Part shown: positions 1 to 9,196 of the stretch, piece after piece | Layout: each line of letters starts with the position of its first letter | How positions within the stretch are numbered: position 1 is the first letter of the stretch | Source of the DNA: Lojkania enalia | Taxonomy: Eukaryota; Ascomycota; Dothideomycetes; Pleosporales | Direction: 5' to 3' | NCBI GenBank assembly: GCA_010094045.1 | Contig: ML986778.1 | Coordinates: 14,005 to 78,004, forward strand | Length of the DNA stretch: 64,000 nt | The notes under the pieces: model-generated | The model's input: only the letters and a program-made list of their open reading frames with translations | What the model was told of the DNA's origin: nothing | Database searches by the model: none | Position numbers and translations under genes: made by a program

Positions 1-2
1 AT

Positions 3-773
3 AAGGCGGAGAAGATGTACTTGCGAGCGCTGCAAGGCAAAGAGAAGGCATGGGGACCAGACCATACATCAACACTCGGCACGGTCAACAACTTGGGCTT
101 GCTCTACAAATCCCTAGGATGGCTTGATGAGGCAGAGAAGATGTACTTGCGAGCGCTGCAAGGCAAAGAGAAGGTATGGGGACCAGACCATACATCAACA
201 CTTAATACGGTCAACAACTTAGGCGCGCTCTACGCGGACTTAGGACGGCTTGATGAGGCGGAGAAGACGTACTTGCGAGCGCTGCAAGGCTTCGAGAAGG
301 TATGGGGACCAGACCATACATCAACACTTGGCACGGTCAACAACTTGGGCAACCTCTACCAATCCCTAGGGCGGCTTGACGAGGCGGAGAAGATGTACTT
401 GCGAGCGCTGCAAGGCAATGAGAAGGCATGGGGACCAGACCATACATCAACACTTGACACAGTCAACAACTTGGGCTTGCTCTACGCGGACCTGGGACGG
501 CTTGACGAGGCGGAGAAGATGTACTTGCGAGCGCTACAAGGCTATGAGAAGGCACTTGGCCAGGAAGCAGTGAAGACGTATATACCGGCACTTAATACGG
601 CTCAGAATATGGCAGTTCTCTTCCAGCAGACTGGCAGAACACAAGAAGCAGAGGGTTTGTATGAACAGGCTCTCTTTGGTGTTGGAGCAGTTTTCGGGCG
701 TACAAGTAACAGGTATCACAGTATTGCGAAGATCTTGGATGCACTGCGCAGTAACAGTGAGCATGATATATGA
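3..773 (+). CDS. TPR (kinesin-light-chain-like) repeat protein, C-terminal part
   Basis: The reading frame is open to the left edge, so this is a 3' fragment ending with TGA at 771-773. It encodes about four near-identical 42-residue repeats (126 bp; units start near 15, 141, 267 and 393), then a diverged fifth repeat and a short tail. Each repeat carries the tetratricopeptide pattern, with alternating helix signatures such as YLRALQG, TVNNLG and LDEAEK. In fungi, TPR arrays of this kind commonly form the C-terminal ligand-sensing part of NB-ARC or NACHT (STAND/NLR-like) proteins, but the ATPase part would lie outside the window, so that assignment is inference. A stand-alone kinesin-light-chain-like TPR protein is the alternative. 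The flanking DNA on the right is decayed and TA-rich, a typical setting for such variable genes. Confidence 0.85.
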   Translation, partial: KAEKMYLRALQGKEKAWGPDHTSTLGTVNNLGLLYKSLGWLDEAEKMYLRALQGKEKVWGPDHTSTLNTVNNLGALYADLGRLDEAEKTYLRALQGFEKVWGPDHTSTLGTVNNLGNLYQSLGRLDEAEKMYLRALQGNEKAWGPDHTSTLDTVNNLGLLYADLGRLDEAEKMYLRALQGYEKALGQEAVKTYIPALNTAQNMAVLFQQTGRTQEAEGLYEQALFGVGAVFGRTSNRYHSIAKILDALRSNSEHDI

Positions 774-1539
774 ATTCCTAATTTAAAGTTAATGCTACTT
801 CCTAATGAATTTCACAGCCACAGTCTAGTGTTAAAGATATGGAAGCATACTCATAGGTTAAAGTAGCAGTTAGAACAATAGTGTGGTTCATTATGTTGCC
901 ACCGTTAGTAGGGAGGACGGCCGACCCGCGCCGGCCACACTCTTGCCGTGAACGTCCGGAATGGATGGTACTACAAAGAGATATAAAAATCATTGCCAAT
1001 GACAGGGACGGTAATGCAGCCCTAGATAGCGTAGTGCCTTGTTAAGCATAGCCACCATCATATCTCTGCTATACCATGCCCAACCCTCGTGAACACGATC
1101 TGAACTTCTCATGGCCCTAAAATTCAAACTAAAGCACCTCTCCACAACTCTAAAGATTATAGTACTTATATAAGGAGCCGTTGTTTAACTGTGCTATAGC
1201 TGTACCACCAAAATATGCAGAGCCTTTCCACTTTCGTATATGCTTACAACGACGGCGTTCTGCCAGTAATACTCAACTTATTTACCGAAGCGCAGGCTTT
1301 GGTCTTGGTATCATACCACTGTCCACTAATAAGTTATAGTTACTATACCCAAGGCCGCCCACTCCATCTTATCTTATGCCTCTTCTATCTCATCGTATTC
1401 TTCTTCGACGGGCTGAGACTAGAATTCCGGCTGCTACTTAGTATAGGGATCGGCTATGATAGGCTCGAGAAGCGTAAGGACGTGGTAGGCTTAGGCACCT
1501 TTTTCACTCAGTCGGCGGCGGTACCAACGGCGGGTCTAT
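774..1539. other. Gene-free flank downstream of the TPR gene
   Basis: I see no credible coding frame here. Short open frames are interrupted, lack recognisable motifs and have no plausible splice partners. The base composition shifts gradually towards the TA-rich tract to the right. Confidence 0.5.
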
Positions 1540-2180
1540 AGAGCTCGAGGGCGACGCGATGGCGTATAGCTAGCTCACGGAAGCTATTAGGGTATATATA
1601 ATCGTGTCTTAGACTGCATCTCGAAGTGGTATAATGGTCGTATAAAAAGCGGATCGTGTTTTAATACTAGAAACACGTTAGCTAACTAAACAAACGCCGA
1701 GGCTGTCTAAGCCTCGGCCCTGCTCCCAATCTAGAGTTCGGATTTAATAGTATTCTAAAGCGCTTAATACAGACTTTATACAGCTACAGCTCTAACAGTC
1801 ATCACAATACATTACACGGAAATGATTAGGTACAATATGCGTGGTCATCTCGCATTAGCCAGGAGTAGTAATCGCTTCTGTAGGAGGTACTAATTAGCAT
1901 AGCGGCCCCATATAAATCTACGCGTTACAGCAGACACAACGCTAATAATAACTTTCTAGTATTAGAGCGAGGTTCTAAGGCTTAGATAAGCTATATTATA
2001 AGTATTAGGAGCTGTAAAAGCTTAACAGTAGTACTATTAGGAAGAAAGTTTATTACGCTATAGAAGGAGGCTTTCTATAAACCAGGCCTGAAGGCGATAA
2101 TATAAATGTAATTTAGAAGTAGGAGGTATCCTAAATATTTAAAATTAGTTATAGTATATAACTTATAAAGAAATATAGCA
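1540..2180. repeat. TA-rich decayed repeat tract (RIP-like)
   Basis: The stretch is strongly enriched in TA dinucleotides and short motifs such as CTATA, TATTAG and TATAA, with stops in every frame. This composition is what repeat-induced point mutation leaves in old transposons of Pezizomycotina. No transposase or reverse-transcriptase motif can be read any more, so the element class is unknown. A perfect GC-rich hairpin at 1696-1718 sits inside it as an island of unmutated sequence. Confidence 0.55.
1696..1718. repeat. Perfect 9-bp inverted repeat (hairpin)
   Basis: GCCGAGGCT at 1696-1704 is followed by the 5-nt spacer GTCTA and its exact reverse complement AGCCTCGGC at 1710-1718. It is GC-rich inside TA-rich sequence. 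It could be the end of a mobile element or a transcript hairpin; the sequence does not decide. Confidence 0.7.
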
Positions 2181-3298
2181 AAGCTCGATGTGCGCGCTGA
2201 GTTATAGTCGCTTGAAGTCAAAGTACCCCTCGTATTTTCCGGCACAGCGGGTTTTCCGGCACGCGGGGAGGGACGTTACTTCGTATTTTAAGCACCCAGT
2301 TCTCTCAGTAAACCGTAGGTCTACCAACATTCGGGTTCCTTTCTGCTTCTACCTATCTACACCCCGCATCGACGCTTGGCCTAGCTCTGCGGCGTATGTG
2401 TCAGCGAAATGGTGTGAGAATTACTGTTTTCAGTTGACAACACGAAGCATTGACCATGGCTCTCCTGTCGTTGCACGCATGAAGTCCCAACTCGTGCAAG
2501 GCGCGAATTTCTTCCTGGTTATGATTCTGTGGAGATAATGGATGGATTACCTCGTTACAAGCGTGTTGTCCACGAAAACATAGATGATATTGCATTCCCG
2601 CGTTGCCAATAACAGTCTCTCATTGCAGCCTACCAACTGCGAGTCCAGCACAAACGTACCGTCAACTCAATTTCCCCCATACCATCTGGATCTGTAGTAT
2701 CTCATTACCACATACAGTATGAACGGGTTCCAAGGCACCCCAATGGACTTCCGAGGGCTTGTGGATAGAACAAGTACCGATCACATGGGCTAGGGGCATG
2801 AATCACTGGGACCCGTGATTAGGGTTGTGATAGTATTTCGTGCTTCTATGTCATTACTTAGTGTGCATGATCACCATAGCGCCGAAGTATCCAAGCGCCT
2901 GACACGGTCAAGGTATTATACAGAAAGAAGGGAAGATGGCACACATCTACAGACAGGAGAAGCTGCCTTGGGAGTCGTACGAAACTAGGTAGGTAGTAAA
3001 CGGAGTCGATGAAGGTGTGGAGAACAACCGCTACTTGTTAATCTGTCACTGTCTTTCCTGCTCCCAAGTTAGCTTAACCCGTAGACATCGCTATTCGGGT
3101 CATCAAACATACCTTCTTAGCCATGTCATTTCCGTTCGAAACTGACATTTGATGGCTATGTTACGTCAGAGAGAGGAATGTCTTATTGGTTCAACAAGCG
3201 CTCCACCAAGTGCTTCGCATCCAGCGCAAACCCATTGGCCCTTAACCCATAGTATAAAAACTCAATGGAGGAAAAGTTGTGAATGGGGACGGCGCATA
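2181..3298. other. Gene-free stretch
   Basis: No open frame here has recognisable motifs or convincing length. One 116-codon frame at 2188-2538 has no family resemblance and lies next to the decayed repeat. The right end should hold the 3' untranslated region of the F-box/WD gene. Confidence 0.45.
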
Positions 3299-6106
3299 TT
3301 AGATCGAGTCCCCAAAGAACTGGCTAGCCAAAACAATATCCTCATCGCCATTTGCAAAATCCCACCCTACAATTGTTGGGTCCTGGCTGCAGCAAATGAT
3401 GCGGCGAGCGTCGAACTGCAATTTGAAAACTCGGGAGTTAGTACCTTGAGCATTGAGGGGACCTGGGAAGGGGTGGGGGTGCTGATGGGGGCCATGATGG
3501 TGATGATGATGGTGGTGATGGTGTGGAATTGGGTTTGGATTTACACTTTGCTGTTGCGGGTTCTGTTGTGCAGCTCCAGCCGGTTGATTTTGACTCACAG
3601 CTAGCTGACTTGCGTTGGGAGTAGCTCCGTTCTGCGTGGAAGCTGTCGCGGAGGCTGCGGAAGACGATTGATTAGCTTGATGCATGGCCTGAGAGACGGC
3701 ATGCTGCGCTTGGGCTTGTTGCACTATTGACTGGGCTGCTTGGGCTTGCGCCTGAGCTTGTTGCGCAAGAGCCTGATAAGTTGGGTGCCCGGCATGTGGC
3801 AATTGTTGCTGATTTTGATTGGCAGCATTCGGATTGTTTGCATGGGCATGATTCTGAGGAACGGGGCGGCGAGGACGGCCGCCAGCTGCCCTGACAGCTT
3901 CGTTCTGGTAAAGGACCCTCGACTTCTCCCAGGCTCCGTCAGACCCCTTTTTCCAGATGATAACGGTCTCATCGTATGAACCGGATACAATCCGGGCCCA
4001 CTTGCTGCCACCCCCTCCGGGGGGAAGTTTGGCACCGTAGGCGAATAGGGCCTTGGGGTCTTTGGAGCCTGCATTGCGTGCTCGACGCTGTGCCCTTGTC
4101 AATTCGGTAGGAATGCTTCCGTTCTTCTGAGCTTCAAAGAAACTTTGATCGACGGCTCGAGCTTCGGCTTCTAACTCTTCTTCATTGCCAGGAAGATCTC
4201 CGAACTGCGCTTGTACGGTTCGGACTAGATTTGAATGTCCTTGGAGACATGCGACTTCAGCACCGGTGGCTCGATCAAATATGCGCACCGTTTCATCGGA
4301 GCTCCCACTAACGATTCTCCTCCCATCGAATTGGACACAAGCGATTCCTTTGCTGTGACCAGAAAACGTTCTAGAACAAGCGCCTGTTCTAACATCCCAT
4401 ACTTTGACAGTGCGATCGCCTGATGCAGACACAATTAGCCCGTCCAGAATCTGGATAGCGTTCACCGCAGCACCATGGCCTTCCAGAGTCATCAAGAGAT
4501 TATACGGGGAGAGCGGCTTGAAGTGTAAATGCTGACTCTCGAGATGCTCTTGCATGTCGACAATATATGCTGGGAACTTCGCCCGAGACTGCGTAGTAGA
4601 CGATGGATAAGCATCATCGGTTGGCCACATCTCTTTCCTATTCCAGACTTTGATTGTCTTGTCTTTGGAACATGTCACAAGGTAACGGTCATCAAACCTC
4701 AAGTTTAGAACCGATTCAGCGTGTGCTCGCTCAATCTGCTTAATCATCTGTCCTGTGGAAAATCGCCAAAGAATGACGCGGCAGTCGCTCCCGCCAGAAA
4801 TAACTATGTCTTGACCGGGTCGCTCGTCGAATTGCAGACAGAGTACTGATGCTGTGTGCCCTACAAGGGGTTTGAGGACTAGACGTTGAGTATCTAGATT
4901 CCAGATCCTCACAGACTTATCACGACTGCCACTGACTAGATATTTGCCAGAATATTGGAGAGTGTAGACACACTCTGTGTGGGCTTCTTGTGGATAGCTT
5001 GGATTCGGCAGTTGGAAATTAGTGAACCGACCGGCATCCCAGTTATCTTCTAGGCGTTTCTTATGTTTGTAGAGATATTGCCAATTGATTCTCGGTTCTG
5101 GAACGGTTGTAAGAAGTAAAGACGGTTGTACCGGGGGTTCTAAGGCTGACGACGCAGGAGATGCGCCCGCGCCCTCACTCTGATCAGCTCCCTTTTTATC
5201 GCGTCCAAGGCTCTCTGAAGTAGGAGATAAGGACGAGGACCCGTAGTAGGATATGCCCTCCATTTTATCTTCGGTCTTTATCGTAGGACTGTCATCAGCT
5301 TCAACAATGCTATGCTGCTCGCCCCACGTGTGACGGCCCTCCTTCGAACCATCAAGGGACAAAGGTTCCAACTTATCGCGAATACCATTGTCAGATGAGC
5401 CACCGTCGCCAAACAGAGGCCTCTCTCGAGCTCGTTTCTTAGTCGACGGCCTCTCGTAATCCATTTCTTCAGGACCCCGCGTCCGTGTCTTCCGTTCTTT
5501 CGCCTCTGCTCGCTTTGCTTTCTCGCCCTCCTCGTACGCACGCACTTGACCAAAGTTTGAGTTCCAACCTTCTAGCCGAAACAAAAGTTTCCAGAGCGGG
5601 CTGTCCATTACACGGCTCCGCCATGTTCGTGACAATGTAGAAGCACGCAATAGATTATCGGGGCTCAGGTACGAAAAGATCTGAAAGGTTATTTCCGGCG
5701 GCAGGTGTATGACCGGATCAAGATGGAGGAGTGGGTTAAGTTTCTCGACGATGCCTGCGATCGATGATGTTCGCAGAGAACGGAGGATGGCATATACAAA
5801 TTCTAGAACGTTCATTTAGTGGTGCAGCCAGCTTGGAGAAGCTGCCAACTTACCACTCCTATCGTTCTCGCTCATGCTCAACACCCAGTCCGGCAGAGGA
5901 TATTGCGGGTCCTGCTCCATTGGCAATCCATCACCAAGTCGCAAGTCGCTCCTCAGCACCATGTCGCTGCCGCTTTGGCTACGGGTGTCTTCCGAATATC
6001 CTTCATCAAATCGGTTCGAACTCATAGAGGATGCGGGCCGGAAGGCTTGCAGGTACGGTGGTCCAGCGAATTGGGCCGTGTTGTTGGTGCCCAGCGGACC
6101 CGCCAT
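3299..6106 (-). CDS. fwd1: F-box/WD40 SCF substrate receptor, FWD1/beta-TrCP type
   Basis: Two exons (complement of 5854-6106 and 3299-5802) flank a 51-bp intron with GTAAGT donor and TTCTAG acceptor, giving about 918 residues. The F-box lies near residues 117-162 (LPPEITFQIFSYL). A basic/acidic linker and then WD40 repeats follow, with blades such as LEGHGAAVNAI, SGSRDKSVRIWN and SGHSKGIACVQFDGRRIVSG. The C-terminal blade ends RVFKLQFDARR...TIVGWDF, as in beta-TrCP/Slimb proteins. Such proteins bind phosphorylated substrates for SCF ubiquitin ligase; Neurospora FWD-1 targets the clock protein FRQ. Orthology to FWD-1 is inferred from architecture. Oddly, more than 100 Gln/Ala-rich residues plus ten histidines (codons at 3494-3523) are inserted before the last blade. 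The start is the ATG at 6106; the inner ATG at 5814 lies in the intron. Confidence 0.85.
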
Positions 6107-6385
6107 GATAGCGAATAGTTAGACTTGTCGTAGGCACCGAAGGTGCTGGTACGAAGTCGTGCAGGGTCGCAGCGTAGAGAGGGAAGCAGGCTGCTTCTTA
6201 CGGCGGGTATGGCAAACAGCGCTATTGTCTCCGCATGGGCGGAAGGCGTCAACCTTTGTGCTGCCTGATGTGTCAGTAACACTGGTGTTGTGGGCGTGCC
6301 GGCGATTGCGTCACGGGCTCCACTGGACTATTTAAGGAGGGACCGTGGGATCAAAACAATCAAAATCGGCGAGCGAAGGGAAGAA

Positions 6386-6487
6386 ATGGACAAGCAGCAC
6401 ACGCGCAGAGGCTGTTGTGGAAGTGGTTGCTGCCCCGGCTCACGCGGAGGTTGCCGCGCGCTGAGTTGCACTTGTCTCGAAGGCTAG
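6386..6487 (+). CDS. Possible cysteine-rich 33-residue peptide
   Basis: An ATG at 6386 opens 33 codons in which seven residues are cysteine, all in the last 24 (CCGSGCC, then single Cys and CTC). Dense Cys pairs in a very short protein are what copper-binding metallothioneins look like. There is no family match I can name, and the frame could be chance in the FWD1-like gene's upstream region. An in-frame longer version from 6290 exists but adds nothing recognisable. Confidence 0.2.
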   Translation: MDKQHTRRGCCGSGCCPGSRGGCRALSCTCLEG

Positions 6488-6558
6488 CCACAGCGATCTC
6501 TATTAGGTAATTCTTGGAAAACCTTGGCTAGGCAACAGGCTTGGCGCTTATATAAGGT

Positions 6559-6754
6559 GCTTAGCTAGGTTTTTCTTTTACTTTTTAAAATAATACTTAA
6601 AAGTATATTATTTATATTTTACTAAAATTATATAGAAAAGCTATTTTACTAGATTATTGTACTATTTAGACTTATTTAGAAATATCCTAAATATATTTAT
6701 TTAAAATATCTTATATAAAATATATCCATATCGTACAAGTCTATATAGCTAAGC
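6559..6754. mobile_element. TA-rich island bounded by inverted repeats, MITE-like relic
   Basis: A core of about 180 bp made almost only of A and T is bounded by the exact 9-bp inverted repeat GCTTAGCTA (6559-6567) and TAGCTAAGC (6746-6754). Further out, both flanks share looser inverted similarity around CTTGGCTAGG and AGGCTTG. This fits a small non-autonomous element mutated by RIP. No target-site duplication could be identified with confidence. Confidence 0.4.
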
Positions 6755-9196
6755 TTCGGAGTGCCTAGCTGAGCAAGCCTACTACCTACCTGTGGAAGGG
6801 TTAGGCCAAGTCATCTCGCTGGTAAGGCAAATTACCCGAAGTCCTAGCAGCCATTCACACTTGGCACTGCCGCTAGCCGAGCCTAGCCACGCTTGGGCGC
6901 ACCTTTTCTTGACGACAGTGTCCGAAACTTCTACTGCTGACGAGACAAAAACCACTGTTTGTATTTGAATAATCTCGCAGGCTCTACACAGAGATCCGGC
7001 GTGGATAAGCACAGGCTTTGCATCAAATCCCACAACCACAACCTAGAGTTACGAAGAAGTTCCTGGTTTTGGCGTCACTGGCTACGAAGAAGACACCCAA
7101 CAGCGTCGAAAATTGACTATTAGGAATAGCATCCGACTCATTGCTGGGCTTGGAAGCACTATCTTTAGATCGGGCTTTCCCGTAGCTTCATGGAAGGCAT
7201 CAGGGTATTCGATATCATTTTGGTTACTCTTTTAAGAACATAGGGTTCAGCGAGTATCTTGATCTCATCGCGGGAATCCGCTATGCTTACATTTGGTACA
7301 ATGACCGAATGAATATTTTCTACTAGATGCTGTCACCTGTCCTTCTATCCTTTGAGCTATCTTGTCGACATATCTCGAATCAACAGAGAAACTTTGTCTT
7401 GATCTTCTGCGCACCGGAGCATAGCGCAAGGTGAGGTCACTGCAGCCAGATCCTTCCATCTCATCCATACTACATACTCGGGACAACTCTTGTTGCCCAG
7501 CAAGCTGGGCTCATTCTTCTAACGCGAGCTCCAGGAACTTGCACACATCTAGTCCTACCATCCTACATAGCTCATAAGCGATGAAGGATAGACAGGAGCA
7601 CAACCGTTGAATCTAGAAACATAAGGGAATGAAATTGTACACGGAGAGAATGAGTATATTCGGGACAGCCGACCGAAGGTAGGAAGGACCACTCAGCAAG
7701 TCATTGACCAAACGTGGCAGATAGTCTCCAGCATTGTTATTTCCGGCATACCAAAGGCACATATCTTCGTCTCTATCTAGATAGTAATTGCAGCTCCGTT
7801 TCTCACTACTATCAAAGTCTTTTAATGGGAGATTCTACGTCCCTTTCATGTTTGGTCATCTAATTTGGCACCATGCCTGGCTGCACTTATACCTCTTCAT
7901 TACCCGGTATCCGCATCCTATCATAGCAGACATGGAAGATGTTCATGTCCCGGACCAGTGGATTAAACATGTTCCATGGCTTCCTTGCCTAGCTCTGCCT
8001 GAACGAAGCGAAGCGGGAGTGATCAGGGTGCACATCACTGCCTAGGTAATTTGCATTGCAAACATTGCTTGTTTAGTGTTAATCGCGGGAGGACGCACTG
8101 CGCATAACAGGATGCTTAATCATTCAAGTAGAGAGTTCCTGCAGCTAGCCGGGTGTCCGTGACACAGGCTGTCGCCCGCGCTCTCCCATTTCGAGTGTTG
8201 AAACCGACCGCATTTGTCAAGAGCGGGCTTGAATATAATGTGCTCGGGCAAAGAGCCAGTAGCTTCACCGTACTATCGCAAGCATGGATGTGACAAAGCG
8301 CGGACAAGTTCCAAGCCAAGTACTCTGCTACGAGGGGTATGTGGGCCGCCGATCTGAATCCGCGCATGTCATGCTGCCGCCGTCGCACTGCCCAAAAGCA
8401 AGGTGTGATCAGTGTCTCTGCGCAGACCTCGAAATCAAGGTGACGGGCCCGTTATTACTGCGAGCGGTGCAGAGTGATGAGGACAGCGGCCACCTTGGGG
8501 CGCGGATCTGGAACATGCTGCTCGACATCCATCGAGTGACCACGTTATGCAATGCGGAGGAGAGTCAGTGCAGGTGCGGTGCATGCTGCCCAAGGCCACG
8601 GCGTGCGGGCGGCGAGCGGCGAGCGGCAGCGCCAACAGGTGACCCACGGGCGGCGGGCGGACGCCAACGGCCTGCTTCAAGGCAGACTGTCGCCGCAATG
8701 AGAATGCTCCGGCAACGACGGCTGGCTGGCTGATACTGTACTGTATTCATGGACATGTGTAAATGGCTGCGATGCCGCGATGCGATGCGGCTAAAGGAGA
8801 GTAGGCCTTTCCCCATCCATCCAGCCAGCCGTCGCGGAGCAGGGACTGTCCTTGACCAGTCACGTGCGCGCTCGAGCGCCCGACGCCAAAGCCCGCATGA
8901 GCGCTGATGTGAAACGAGCGGCACCACCCCTATCGTGCATCCGCCAGCCCTCTGCAGCGCTCGCTCCTCACATCCCACACAACGCACACTGCACACCGCC
9001 GCGGTACTCGACCTCTGAGCCCTGCGCCGCTCCTACCCTCGAACTGCTGCGTGTCTTGTTGTCGCTGCCGCCACGACCACTCCTACTCCTGCTCTCGCCG
9101 CCCATCGCCCAAAGACGCTTGCCGAGCCTCCGTCCAGGCGCTCTGGCGCCACCTCACAAGCCTGTATCCTGCGACTGCAGGAGATGAATTTCTAGC

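Larger units (their letters stand above)
6107..9196. promoter_or_regulatory. Divergent intergenic region between the F-box/WD gene and cdc24
   Basis: These 3.1 kb separate two divergently transcribed genes and should contain both promoters and 5' untranslated regions. Embedded in it are a possible Cys-rich micro-ORF (6386-6487) and a TA-rich island (6559-6754). No confident larger gene is visible between 6755 and 8400. The last 400 bp before cdc24 are rich in C/T on the plus strand, common upstream of fungal start codons. Confidence 0.5.

Noticed and set aside
2188..2538. 116-codon frame on the plus strand
   Set aside because: No motif and no exon partner, and it borders decayed repeat sequence.
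7788..8733. Several frames of 85-149 codons upstream of cdc24
   Set aside because: They overlap on both strands, none has a motif, and their composition follows local GC content.
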